From the IMG/VR virus record IMGVR_UViG_3300020428_001135, positions 1-29,427 of that record: DNA of 29,427 nucleotides; one strand, written 5' to 3'. The translations under genes were made by a program, and so were the position numbers. The DNA comes from a virus. Numbering within the stretch: position 1 is the stretch's first letter; every line of letters starts with the position of its first letter. The notes under the pieces were generated by a model that saw only the letters and a list, made by a program, of their open reading frames with translations, did not search any database and was not told the DNA's origin. Shown here one piece after another: positions 19,744 to 28,068 of the stretch.

Positions 19744-21884
19744 GTATATTCACCATTGTTAATTTGTTCTATCTCTTCAGAGTAGATTTTATCGTACAAT
19801 GCTTGTCTATGATCCTGTTTAAAAACTTCATCTGGCATTTTAGCAACATTATATTTTTTGCAGTAAGAGTTAATGCCGTTGTCTACTAATGGCATAACAA
19901 TCATTTTAGGATCAAAAACTTTTCTACCTTTAGTAAGTTCTGCAATTTTACACATTGCTGGATAATACTGTTTTCTGTAAAAGTCTCTATCATTTTTCAT
20001 ATGTACGTGTGTATCGTCTATAACATCAAAATTAAATTTTTGTTCTAAACCTGCTAGTTCAACTATTCTGTATAAATCTTTCATATCTTTACCATCTCTC
20101 AAATCATTTTTTCTTTTTGGATCATATTGGTCACCGTCCCATTTACCACTTTTTGTGTTATATTTGATGTTACCTTTGCTATCCATTACGCCTCCCGGAT
20201 GTACCATTTCTTTTGACTTTGCAATTTTACCATCTGTGCCTCTATAAGAGTCGTACTCAGCTTCTAATTTTTTGTACTCGGGAGAATCCGTATATTCAAA
20301 GCCATCTGTCTTGTCACCAAGTGCGTTCATTTGATCTCTTATTTTTTTCTTCTCCGCACGTAGTTTTTGAGTTTCTTTTGTTGCTCTCATAACTTTTGCA
20401 AATCTTGTAGTGCTTCCCCCACCTGAGGTGCTTGTTGTATTGCTAGATCCACCTGTTGTTGTAACATTGCTTGTGCTTGTACTGGTAGATGATGATGTGG
20501 TTTTGACGTCTGCACCACCTTTTTTCATAGCCGCGATTTTGTCTTTGCTTTTTTGCATTGCAGAGTCCATATCGTCGTCATCATCGCCGTCTAGCATTCT
20601 ATCAAAGTCGTCTTTTCCATCAGCATCACGTTTTGTGTTTGTAAATTTGTCTTGCTTTGCCTGCATTGCATCAGCTTCGTCTTTATCTATTTCAACTTCT
20701 TTGCCTGTTTTAGGGTCAGTTTTGTAATATTTTGTTGTACTTTTTTTATTTTTACCTGAATATCTTCCTTCAGGTTTTTCAGGCAACCCTGTAACACCTG
20801 CTTTAACTAGTTGTTGTTTTATTCTATTGGTGTTCATTAACCTTGCAAAATATCTGTTGCCTTTTACTGCATCTATCAACGCCTGTAGTTCTTGTAATTC
20901 AGGTTGACTCAGTGCTTCGTGTAATAATTTTCCTAGTATACTTTGAAAGTCAATACCTGCAGTTACAGAACTAGAATCTACTTTTTTCAATAACGCATTT
21001 ATACGTTTACTAACATCGTTTCGCGACATTTGTTTACCATTAATATTAAAAGTATCGTCCTTGGTTGATGCTTTAGTAGTTGCTGTCTTTGTGCCATCTG
21101 GGTCTTGTTGTGCTGGTGTTGCTCCTGTAGTAGCTGGTGCTGTTTTATCAGGAGGTGATACTTTAGGTGCTTTATCTTTAGGATCAGGTGTTGCTGTCTT
21201 TGTGCCATCTGGGTCTTGTTGTGCTGTTGTGGTTCCTGTTGTATCTGATGCTGTTGGAGTGCCTCCAGGTGCAGTAGTTTGTGTTTGTGCATCAGGTGAT
21301 ACTGGTGCTGTTTGTTGTCCTGTAGTTGTGTCCTGTCCTGCAGGTGTTGCTCCTGTAGTAGCTGGTGCTGTTTTATCCTGAGGTGATACTTTAGGTGCTT
21401 TATCCTGAGGGTTTTGTTGTACTGGAGCCGGTGTTGTAGTTGCACCAGGCGATACTTTATCTTTTGGATTAGGTGCTGGTGCAGTTGTTTGGGTTGTCTG
21501 TGTAGTATTTGCCTGAGCGTCAGCCGGTCCGTCAACACCTTGAGTTGTATTTCCTGATGGCTGAGCTGGTTGTGCTGGAGCCGTCGGAGCAGGTTCTTGT
21601 GCGGGTTCTTTTTGTACACCTGCACTTTGCATAGCCTTCAATGTTCCTGGGCCTGCATCTCCGTCTACTGCTATTCCTTGTTTTTGTTGAAAAGCTCTAA
21701 CTGCATTGGCAGTACCTTTTCCGTAAATTCCATCTTCGCCTCCGGCATTAAAGCCGTTAGCATTTAACCATTTTTGTAATTCTACAACTTCAGGCAGTTT
21801 GTTAGCACCATACCCGCTTTTTTTCCAAAGGCTTTGTGTAGTGTCTACATTAAGTTCTAAAAGGATTTCTGCCCAAGCTACCAT
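19740..21884 (-). CDS. Peptidoglycan-binding protein with Pro/Thr-rich repeat linker
   Basis: A 714-residue protein. Residues about 30-88 are a PG_binding_1 domain (VVELQKWLNANGF...DGIYGKGTANAVRAFQQKQG...DGDAGPGTLKAM). Residues 95-280 are a low-complexity Pro/Thr/Gln/Ala linker with long direct repeats around DKAPKVSPxDKTAPATTGATPA. Residues 285-400 are helical (MSRNDVSKRINALLKKV and on). From about 400 comes an acidic/Lys/Ser-rich stretch, then a C-terminal domain (600-714) with DLYRIVELAGLEQKFNF and a Tyr-rich ending. No lysozyme or amidase catalytic motif is visible, so it probably binds rather than cuts cell wall. A place in the virion, for example at injection, fits. Confidence 0.78.
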   Translation of the reverse strand: MVAWAEILLELNVDTTQSLWKKSGYGANKLPEVVELQKWLNANGFNAGGEDGIYGKGTANAVRAFQQKQGIAVDGDAGPGTLKAMQSAGVQKEPAQEPAPTAPAQPAQPSGNTTQGVDGPADAQANTTQTTQTTAPAPNPKDKVSPGATTTPAPVQQNPQDKAPKVSPQDKTAPATTGATPAGQDTTTGQQTAPVSPDAQTQTTAPGGTPTASDTTGTTTAQQDPDGTKTATPDPKDKAPKVSPPDKTAPATTGATPAQQDPDGTKTATTKASTKDDTFNINGKQMSRNDVSKRINALLKKVDSSSVTAGIDFQSILGKLLHEALSQPELQELQALIDAVKGNRYFARLMNTNRIKQQLVKAGVTGLPEKPEGRYSGKNKKSTTKYYKTDPKTGKEVEIDKDEADAMQAKQDKFTNTKRDADGKDDFDRMLDGDDDDDMDSAMQKSKDKIAAMKKGGADVKTTSSSTSTSTSNVTTTGGSSNTTSTSGGGSTTRFAKVMRATKETQKLRAEKKKIRDQMNALGDKTDGFEYTDSPEYKKLEAEYDSYRGTDGKIAKSKEMVHPGGVMDSKGNIKYNTKSGKWDGDQYDPKRKNDLRDGKDMKDLYRIVELAGLEQKFNFDVIDDTHVHMKNDRDFYRKQYYPAMCKIAELTKGRKVFDPKMIVMPLVDNGINSYCKKYNVAKMPDEVFKQDHRQALYDKIYSEEIEQINNGEYT
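21080..21404 (-). repeat. Direct repeats in the Pro/Thr-rich linker
   Basis: Two repeat families lie in frame. One 36-base segment occurs at 21080-21115 and again at 21191-21226 (111 bases apart, encoding QDPDGTKTA). A second segment of about 62 bases occurs at 21115-21176 and at 21343-21404, with a few differences near its middle (encoding DKAPKVSPxDKTAPATTGATPA). The near-identity at DNA level shows recent duplication, and such tracts are expected to vary in copy number between relatives. Confidence 0.85.
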
Positions 21885-22447
21885 TTTCTACAACTCCAGT
21901 AACGAGCCTTATGACGCGGTCCTGGATTAGCACAGTTATGTCTTGCTCTAAAGGAACGTCTACGTGCTGGATTAGACTTTTTAATTTTCACGCCTTTTTG
22001 CCCAAAGTTAACTTTAACTACATTACCTTTTGGATTCTTTACATAGACTTTAAATTTCTTAACATCTCCAGCCATTGGCTTACCAAGTTTGACTTTACGT
22101 CCTTGGTATTCTGCTTCGTCAATAACATCATCTTCGTTAAACCACATAACACCATATTCTGCAAAAAAATCATCGTCATCATCAAATGTAACTTCGTCTA
22201 ATTCTTCTGCTTCGTCTGTTGATACTTCTATATCAAAATCTTCGTATCCTTCAGCAAAAAGGTACTTACTTAACCTTTCAGCATATTCGTCTGATTCTTC
22301 GTTAGTTAGTTGTCTAGCTAAAGGTATTTCTAAAACTCTAGCACCCTGTTCTGATTCTAAAACAGTTAGATTTGGAAAAATAGATTCATCTAGGTTTTCG
22401 TTTAAATTATCATCTTTTTCAAATACTATTCTTACAAAATGTTCCAT
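21878..22447 (-). CDS. Acidic virion-type protein with conserved basic C-terminal module
   Basis: A 189-residue protein in two parts. Residues 1-110 are very acidic (ESDEYAERLSKYLFAEGYEDFD, EVTFDDDDDFF). Residues 113-189 are a conserved basic module: QGRKVKLGKPMAGDVKKFKVYV, then VKVNFGQKG, then SFRARHNCANPGPRHKARYWSC, ending in RKW. I recognise this ARHNC...ARYWSC motif from the C-termini of several T4-like marine phage proteins near prohead genes, though its role is not known to me. SD AAGGA precedes ATG 22447. It overlaps the next gene by seven bases. A head-associated role is inferred. Confidence 0.75.
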   Translation of the reverse strand: MEHFVRIVFEKDDNLNENLDESIFPNLTVLESEQGARVLEIPLARQLTNEESDEYAERLSKYLFAEGYEDFDIEVSTDEAEELDEVTFDDDDDFFAEYGVMWFNEDDVIDEAEYQGRKVKLGKPMAGDVKKFKVYVKNPKGNVVKVNFGQKGVKIKKSNPARRRSFRARHNCANPGPRHKARYWSCRKW

Positions 22448-22457
22448 TGCTTCGTCC

Positions 22458-22823
22458 TTAATGATTTAAAACAACACCATTTACAGTTCCGTCTGTATAG
22501 GTTACTACTATTCTTATCCACACATAATTACCTGTAACGTTACGTATTGCACTTGTAGTCTGTGTAGATAAAGTGTTAGTATCTACAGTAAACCAGTCTG
22601 CTTCTACTGGTGTTGTCGCAAGTGTGCCTTGTATTAGTATTGTTCCACTGAATCCATCAAGATTATATTGTATACTATGTAAACCATCAGATCGTCCATA
22701 GTATCCATCACCTTTTAGTTTATCAGATGTATTCGTCACTGACGTGCTGTCACCCGGATGGGTGAAACTAGTGTTGTTTGTTGAGCTTATTACAAAATTA
22801 AATGTTTCACTGTTTGCTGGCAT
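22458..22823 (-). CDS. Beta-rich small virion-type protein
   Basis: A 121-residue protein of Ser/Thr/Asn-rich beta character (FNFVISSTNNTSFTHPG..., QYNLDGFSGTILIQGTLATTPVEADWF, TGNYVWIRIVVTYTDGTVNGVVLNH). The pattern IQGTLA.....DWF followed by GNYVWIRI..T resembles short decoration or tail-associated proteins of marine T4-like phages. No signal peptide. No SD is evident before ATG 22823, where GATAAATA (the end of the preceding gene) lies nearby, so initiation may be weak or leaderless. Confidence 0.7.
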   Translation of the reverse strand: MPANSETFNFVISSTNNTSFTHPGDSTSVTNTSDKLKGDGYYGRSDGLHSIQYNLDGFSGTILIQGTLATTPVEADWFTVDTNTLSTQTTSAIRNVTGNYVWIRIVVTYTDGTVNGVVLNH

Positions 22824-22827
22824 ACAA

Positions 22828-23502
22828 TTATTTATCTATATTTTGCCTGCTTACCAATTTGTCTATTCTTGCAAAACTAGTGCCAGCAATCAAATTACAC
22901 AACATCAGAGTTGAATCATTTTTAGCATACATATATCGTCCAGCAACATAGCCGTTTTTCTTTATTTCATCATTAGTAGCAGGAGTAATTTTAACTTTAT
23001 TTTTATTTCTCTCACACCAGTCACCAAATGAAGCTGGAAGAGGATTATTCCCAAATGTAATCTTATATTCATATGGAAAATCACCATTAACAATCATAGT
23101 TTTGTGATTATCCATTAAAAATTGTGCTAGTTTTGGATCTGGCTCATAAAACTCTGTAATAGATGTAATTTTTTTAGCTATACTTTTAAGCCAAGGTTTG
23201 TCATTAGAATAAACCTTAACAACATTACCTTCACACCTTAACATATACTCATTTGTATACCTAAAACATTCATTAAAAAAAGTTCTTACATCAGTAAACT
23301 CGTCTTGTTTTATTTGCTTCTCTTTCATAGTCTTTTTAATCCATAGAGGAAGACCAGATTCGTGAGAACGTTGTAAGTCATCTATAATAGACTTAGCATA
23401 CCTAAAGTTTTTATTTCTAAAGATACTAGCTATAGGATTTCTAAATGACATTCCATAAAGATATTTGTTGTAAAATAGTTTTTTTGTTTCAAACTTTTTC
23501 AA
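22828..23502 (-). CDS. Basic protein of unknown function
   Basis: A 224-residue, lysine-rich soluble protein I do not recognise. It opens KKFETKKLFYNKYLYGMSFRNPIASIFRNKNFRYA, continues with helical segments, and has SITEFYEPDPKLAQFLMDNHKTMIVNG (about 113-139) and a final ATNDEIKKNGYVAGRYMYAKNDSTLMLCNLIAG region. I use TTG at 23502, inside the end of the ClpA-like gene and with AAAGG just upstream. ATG 23451 is the alternative and would remove 17 residues. Positive charge suggests nucleic acid contact, but no motif proves it. Confidence 0.72.
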   Translation of the reverse strand: MKKFETKKLFYNKYLYGMSFRNPIASIFRNKNFRYAKSIIDDLQRSHESGLPLWIKKTMKEKQIKQDEFTDVRTFFNECFRYTNEYMLRCEGNVVKVYSNDKPWLKSIAKKITSITEFYEPDPKLAQFLMDNHKTMIVNGDFPYEYKITFGNNPLPASFGDWCERNKNKVKITPATNDEIKKNGYVAGRYMYAKNDSTLMLCNLIAGTSFARIDKLVSRQNIDK

Positions 23503-25726
23503 TTTTTACCTTTTCGTAATCAAGTTTTATAGATTTACCTTTAACGACAATTTTACATTCGCCGCCTTCTTTTAATTCTCCAAACAACATTGCCCTTGAT
23601 AAAGGCTTTTTAATATCTCTATCAATTACACGTTGTAAGGGTCTTGCACCCATCTTGCTGTCGTATCCTTTATCAACAAGATAATCTAAAGCATCATTGT
23701 CAATAGTAATTTTGATGCCTTTTGCTTCTACCTGTGTACGTAATGTTACTAGGAATTTACCAACAACTTTCATCATTACTTCTTTACTTAATTTTCCAAA
23801 AGTTACTACTCCGTCTAATCTATTTCTAAATTCGGGAGCAAAGTATTGTTTTAGTTCAGTATCTTCATATTTGAAGTCAAAGTCGTCGGAAAATCCTATA
23901 GACTCTTTTTCAGCTTGTTCTGCACCTAGGTTTGTTGTTAGTATGACTATAGTGTTACGTGCATCTGCTTCTTTACCATTACTTCCTGTTACTTTTCCGT
24001 TGTCCATTATTTGTAACAGTATTTGTGACACATCGGGATGTGCTTTTTCTATTTCATCTAATAGTAATACACAATTAGGATTTTCTTGTAGTTTAGTAAT
24101 TAAGAGTCCGTGATTTTCTTCGTAACCTACATATCCTGGAGGACTACCAATAAACTTTGCTACTGCATGTTTTTCTTGATATTCACTCATATCGAAACGT
24201 ACAAGTTTTGTACCTAAGTGTTTTGCAAGTTGTTTTGCAGTTTCGGTTTTACCTGTTCCAGTAGGACCCATAAATATAAAACTTCCAATAGGTTTATCTT
24301 CATCTTTCAATCCTGCTTGTGCTACTAGGATCTTATCAACTAAATCTTCTATTGCTTTATCCTGTCCGTACACACTACCTTTAATATTCTTTTCAAGATT
24401 TGCTAGGTTCTCAGTTTCTTTTTCAGCAACCTGTTCAGCAGGTAAATTTACAAGTTTTGCAAGTTCAAACTGAATATTTTCTTCTCCTACATTTCTCTCA
24501 ATATCTTTTTCTTTTAGATTAAACCTACTACAAGCTAAATCAATTAAGTCAATAGCTTTATCAGGAAGTTTCTTATCACTTTGATATTTCACACTTAATT
24601 TAATTGCTGAGTCGATTGCATCTTCTGAAATAACTGTGTTATGAAACTCTTCATAATACTTTTTGATGCCATTAAGAATATCCATTGTTATTTCTTGTGA
24701 CGGCTCGTCGACTGTAACCCTTTGGAACCTTCTCATTAATGCTCTATCTTTTTCAAAGTATTTTCTATATTCTTCCCAAGTTGTACTTGCAACAACTTTG
24801 ATATTACCTTTACTAAGTGCTGGTTTAAGCATATTAGCAAGATCGTTCGAGTTAGGTCCGCCACCTGATCCTGCTCCACTAATCATGTGTGCTTCGTCAA
24901 TAAACATTATAGTTTTGCCTTTACCTCTAAGTCCAGCTAAAACAAGTTTGAACCTTTCTTCAAAGTCACCTCGATACTTAGAACCAGCTAGTAATGATCC
25001 TATGTCTAAGTTGTAAACATTGTATTCTTTTAAAAATTCTGGCACAGTATCATTGACAATATTCCAAGCTAATCCTTCTGCAATAGCAGTTTTACCAACT
25101 CCAGGATCACCTACTAATAATACGTTGTTCTTGTTACGTCTACCTAATGCAAGTGCAATACTGTCTAGTTCTTCACTTCTTCCAATCACAGGATCAATTT
25201 TATTTTTTTGTACTTCCTGATTTAGGTTTGTTGTAAATGCTCGTAAAGCCCGTTGTGCCTGTCCTGACATTTCATCTTCAGCTAGATCGTATTCCATTTC
25301 ATTGCTGAGATAATCATTTAATTTATCTTTTTGAACACCGCCTTTTTCTAAGTAGTAGTTTGCAACAGATTTCTTTTCTGATAATACACTTAATACAACG
25401 TCTTGTAAGTCAATATGCGATCTTCCGCTGAAAAGAGTTTGTGTAAAAGCTCTATTTAAAACCCTTTCAACTGATTGTGTTTTTTTAGGCTTATGTTTAG
25501 GATCATCTATTTCAATATCCTTACAACTATTTTTTAAATGATGCTCTAAATTAGTTTTGATAAATTCAACATCTGCACCAAAACCTTTCAACAAATTATA
25601 TAAAGTTTCGCTACACATTATACTGAACAATAAATGTTCAATAGTAACGTATTCGTGCTTTAGGTTTTTTGCATCTTTAATTGCTTTTTCAAATACTAAT
25701 TTTAAATCTTCACTAGGTTCTACCAT
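23489..25726 (-). CDS. clpA: ClpA-like AAA+ unfoldase with ClpP-docking loop
   Basis: ClpA hexamers unfold proteins and pass them to the ClpP protease. The 745-residue protein is full length (E. coli ClpA is 758). It has the N-terminal Clp_N domain (2-145), first ATPase with GDPGVGKT (206-213) and MFIDEAH (274-280), GSKYRGDFEERFK pore-loop region (248-260), second ATPase with GPTGTGKT (487-494) and LLLDEIEKAH (554-563), GYVGYEENHG (531-540) and sensor APEFRNRLD. The ESIGFSDD stretch (608-615) corresponds to the IGL/IGF ClpP-docking loop, and there is no ClpB coiled-coil insert. It could redirect host ClpP, or act as a chaperone. SD AAGGA precedes the ATG; it forms a unit with dnaJ upstream. 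Confidence 0.93.
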   Translation of the reverse strand: MVEPSEDLKLVFEKAIKDAKNLKHEYVTIEHLLFSIMCSETLYNLLKGFGADVEFIKTNLEHHLKNSCKDIEIDDPKHKPKKTQSVERVLNRAFTQTLFSGRSHIDLQDVVLSVLSEKKSVANYYLEKGGVQKDKLNDYLSNEMEYDLAEDEMSGQAQRALRAFTTNLNQEVQKNKIDPVIGRSEELDSIALALGRRNKNNVLLVGDPGVGKTAIAEGLAWNIVNDTVPEFLKEYNVYNLDIGSLLAGSKYRGDFEERFKLVLAGLRGKGKTIMFIDEAHMISGAGSGGGPNSNDLANMLKPALSKGNIKVVASTTWEEYRKYFEKDRALMRRFQRVTVDEPSQEITMDILNGIKKYYEEFHNTVISEDAIDSAIKLSVKYQSDKKLPDKAIDLIDLACSRFNLKEKDIERNVGEENIQFELAKLVNLPAEQVAEKETENLANLEKNIKGSVYGQDKAIEDLVDKILVAQAGLKDEDKPIGSFIFMGPTGTGKTETAKQLAKHLGTKLVRFDMSEYQEKHAVAKFIGSPPGYVGYEENHGLLITKLQENPNCVLLLDEIEKAHPDVSQILLQIMDNGKVTGSNGKEADARNTIVILTTNLGAEQAEKESIGFSDDFDFKYEDTELKQYFAPEFRNRLDGVVTFGKLSKEVMMKVVGKFLVTLRTQVEAKGIKITIDNDALDYLVDKGYDSKMGARPLQRVIDRDIKKPLSRAMLFGELKEGGECKIVVKGKSIKLDYEKVKIEKV

Positions 25727-25749
25727 TAACGTGTTCCTTTGTTTTCCAT

Positions 25750-26169
25750 TTATTCGTGTTCTCCACCTGGATCATTTGCATCTAATTTTACCTTTTTACC
25801 ATTTACCCACATGTTCTGCCTTGCTCTTGGTCCACTATTATAACCACTCTTGAAGGTAAATGACTTTACAGTTTTATTTAAGCTATCAGGCCTTTTATCA
25901 GCCTCATTAAAGATCATAACTGTAATTGCAGTACCTGATATTAGTGCGACGTGAGCTATAGCACTTATGCCAAATGCAGTTATACTTCCAACCATAATTG
26001 AAAATATTCCACTCCACATAAATGCTAAAATCATAAACACCATATGTGCTACCCTTGGATCTAGTTTACGTAATGCTGATCCTTCGATTGTCATAATAGA
26101 ATTCCAAAAGTCTTTGATTATTACGTATACCAATACAGGAGGGTATGCTTTATAACTATTTTTATTCAT
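25750..26169 (-). CDS. Membrane protein with basic C-terminal tail, unknown
   Basis: A 139-residue protein with two or three hydrophobic segments between about 10 and 88 (VLVYVIIKDFW, VAHMVFMILAFMWSGIFSIMVGSITAFGI, AIAHVALISGTAITVMIF) and a soluble tail SFTFKSGYNSGPRARQNMWVNGKKVKLDANDPGGEHE. No family identified. It has its own candidate promoter and a TAGGAGAT SD. It sits between dnaJ and the ClpA-like gene. Confidence 0.7.
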   Translation of the reverse strand: MNKNSYKAYPPVLVYVIIKDFWNSIMTIEGSALRKLDPRVAHMVFMILAFMWSGIFSIMVGSITAFGISAIAHVALISGTAITVMIFNEADKRPDSLNKTVKSFTFKSGYNSGPRARQNMWVNGKKVKLDANDPGGEHE

Positions 26170-26193
26170 CTTTCAATCTCCTAACTATTATAC

Positions 26194-26221
26194 ATTATAC
26201 ACATATTTAAAAAAAATGCAA
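26194..26221 (-). promoter_or_regulatory. Candidate sigma-70-type promoter before the membrane gene
   Basis: Minus-strand TATAAT (26194-26199) with TTGCAT (26216-26221) 16 bp upstream. A second TATAAT is at 26187-26192. The -35 box is poor (three of six), but the perfect -10, the 53-base gap and the TAGGAGAT leader shared with the stronger promoters support it. Confidence 0.5.
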
Positions 26222-26222
26222 G

Positions 26223-27065
26223 TTATTTGGTAATATCTCTCTTTATGTTCTCTATCAGTTGCAGGTTCTTTTCTGATAATTTAGGTGTTTGGCAACCAAT
26301 TTCAACGTATAAGTTGCCTCTTTGCTTTGTACGCATTACAGGTATTCCGTATCCATTTATACTAAATGTAGTTCCAGGATTTGTTCCTGTAGGTATTGTC
26401 AAACTAATAGATTTACCTTCAGGAGTGTTTATGTCTATCTTGGTTCCTGTTAGTAAATCTAACATGCCTACGGATATTTTTGTATATATGTTATTACCGT
26501 CAACACGCCATCCAGGAGGATATCTTACTCTTATTACAACGGATAAGTCTCCCCTTGGTAAGTTAGGTATAGAGTTATCGCCGTATCCTGTAAATCTAAG
26601 GGTGTCTCCATCTTTCATACCTTCTGGTATTCTTACATCTAGTATCTCATTCTGTCCATTGGGCAATTTAAATGTTATAGTGTTTCCACCGCCTGTAAAT
26701 ACATCTTTAAAGTCTATTGTATAGTTTAGTCTTATATCTTTATTTTTACGAGGACGTTGTTGTGCAAAACCAAATGGACCTCCTCCAAACATTTGTTCAA
26801 ACACGTCTCCCATGTTTCCTGAATTAAAATGAAACGACTGGCTTTGATTTTGATTTACTTGCTGTGGATCAGCTGTACCAAATTGATCGTACATTTGGCG
26901 TTTTTGTGTATCACTAAGGACTTGATATGCTTCGTTAATTTGTTTAAACTTCTCAGGATCTCCTCCTTTGTCAGGATGGTACTGCATTGCTTTATTTTTG
27001 AATGCTGTTTTAAGTTCTTTGTCTGAGGAAGATTTTGTTACCCCTAGAAGTTCATAGTAGTCCAT
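26223..27065 (-). CDS. dnaJ: DnaJ-like co-chaperone without zinc finger
   Basis: DnaJ-type proteins deliver substrates to DnaK and stimulate its ATPase. The 280-residue protein begins with a J domain (1-66) with His30-Pro-Asp32. A short Gly/Phe-rich region follows (about 80-105, FGGGPFGFAQQ), then two DnaJ C-terminal beta domains (107-270; LNYTIDFKDVFTGG, GDTLRFTGYGDNS, GDLSVVIRVRYPPGWRVDGNNIYTKISV). The CxxCxGxG zinc repeats are missing, so it is a type II protein like CbpA. There is no phage DnaK here, so it would need host DnaK. It precedes a ClpA-like gene, suggesting a chaperone module for phage protein folding or host takeover. Confidence 0.92.
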   Translation of the reverse strand: MDYYELLGVTKSSSDKELKTAFKNKAMQYHPDKGGDPEKFKQINEAYQVLSDTQKRQMYDQFGTADPQQVNQNQSQSFHFNSGNMGDVFEQMFGGGPFGFAQQRPRKNKDIRLNYTIDFKDVFTGGGNTITFKLPNGQNEILDVRIPEGMKDGDTLRFTGYGDNSIPNLPRGDLSVVIRVRYPPGWRVDGNNIYTKISVGMLDLLTGTKIDINTPEGKSISLTIPTGTNPGTTFSINGYGIPVMRTKQRGNLYVEIGCQTPKLSEKNLQLIENIKRDITK

Positions 27066-27077
27066 ACTACTACTTAT

Positions 27078-27527
27078 TTAAACGGTAACTTTGCCTTCGG
27101 AGATTAGACGTTCTCTATTTTTTAAATGCTGTGCATCTATTTCGTCTTTAGATCCACCAAAATATGCAACACCGTAGCCGTCATCAATCATAACTTCAGT
27201 AAGTTTTCTTTGTGCGTCTTTCTCACCATGGTATACTAAAAAGTCTCCTAGTATTCTACCAAACTTACCTCTACTGTCTTCACCTGATTTGTCTATGGTA
27301 GTTTTTAAAACTTGTATTGATCCTACAGGTAGATAACTTTTTACATATTCTTTTGATGCAAGGCCAAACTGCTTTTCTACTAAATCTCTAGTTCTAGATT
27401 CAGGAGTATCAATGCCCATCATTCTCACACGTTCTTTGTGCATCCATACTCCGAATCCTAAGTCGATATCAACGTCAACTGTATCTCCGTCGACTACTCT
27501 TAAAATTTTTGCCTTATACTCATACAT
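27078..27527 (-). CDS. Thermonuclease (SNase)-like protein
   Basis: A staphylococcal-nuclease-fold protein of 149 residues that should hydrolyse DNA or RNA with Ca2+. The key residues are present: Asp20 within GDTVDVDIDLGF, Arg35 and Asp40-Thr-Pro-Glu43 in VRMMGIDTPE, and Arg91 in GKFGRILGDF. I start it at ATG 27527, where AAGGATT precedes; an in-frame ATG at 27569 would overlap the upstream gene. No signal peptide, so it probably acts inside the cell or virion. Phage SNases may help degrade host DNA. It lies between the coiled-coil membrane protein and DnaJ. Confidence 0.9.
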   Translation of the reverse strand: MYEYKAKILRVVDGDTVDVDIDLGFGVWMHKERVRMMGIDTPESRTRDLVEKQFGLASKEYVKSYLPVGSIQVLKTTIDKSGEDSRGKFGRILGDFLVYHGEKDAQRKLTEVMIDDGYGVAYFGGSKDEIDAQHLKNRERLISEGKVTV

Positions 27528-27540
27528 TTTATAATCCTTT

Positions 27541-28059
27541 TTAGTTTCTATTTGCGAGCGGATTATCAAGAGCTCTTTGTAACTGTTTTTCCATGTCGTC
27601 TTGAAGATCTTTTATTTTACTTTCTAAAAGTTCTTTTGTAGTAGAGTTTTCTCTTATAAGCATGTCCTTTTGTGCAACATATTGGTTTAACAAGTCATCG
27701 CGTTTAGTATCGAATCTAGTTTCAGCATCGTCTATTAATGTTCTTGTTTTAGTTTCAACTTCATTAATATCATCTTCTACTTTGTCTATAATCTTTTCTA
27801 ACCGCACTATGTCGTCACGCAGGCCATTCTTAATATCTCTTGAATAATCTAATGCCTCATCTAACTTTGTATTTATAACATCCATACGTGCATTAACTTG
27901 GCCAGTATCTATGTTGGCAATGATATCTTTCATGTTTGAATAGTCTTTATAAAATTCAAATCCTGCCCATAGTCCTCCACCTAATGTACCCAAAAGAGGT
28001 AATATAAGTAGAAGCTTCCCTCCACTTAATTTAATTCCTCCATATTCAACTTCTGCCAT
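27541..28059 (-). CDS. Membrane-anchored coiled-coil protein
   Basis: A 172-residue protein with one hydrophobic segment near the N-terminus (about 16-34, LLLILPLLGTLGGGLWAGF) and a long predicted coiled coil (48-165). Similar proteins beginning MAEVxYGGxKLxGGKLLLILP occur in T4-like cyanophages, from memory, without a known function. A lysis (spanin-like) or tail-tube/scaffold role cannot be excluded, but it lacks a lipobox. SD TAGGAGG is the best ribosome site in this region. It immediately follows the two-Cys repeat protein. Confidence 0.75.
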   Translation of the reverse strand: MAEVEYGGIKLSGGKLLLILPLLGTLGGGLWAGFEFYKDYSNMKDIIANIDTGQVNARMDVINTKLDEALDYSRDIKNGLRDDIVRLEKIIDKVEDDINEVETKTRTLIDDAETRFDTKRDDLLNQYVAQKDMLIRENSTTKELLESKIKDLQDDMEKQLQRALDNPLANRN

Positions 28060-28068
28060 TTTTTCCTC

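Noticed and set aside
20999-21625. Long same-strand open frame of 208 codons rich in Gln, His and Leu
   Set aside because: It is the shifted frame of the Pro/Thr repeat linker. Composition is only a by-product of the repeats, and the PG-binding frame has start, SD-compatible overlap and domains.
22824-22834. GATAAATA as a T4-type late promoter before the 121-residue virion-type gene
   Set aside because: The motif is the coding end and stop of the preceding gene, and a start from it would fall at the ATG, leaving no leader. It is possible but unsupported.
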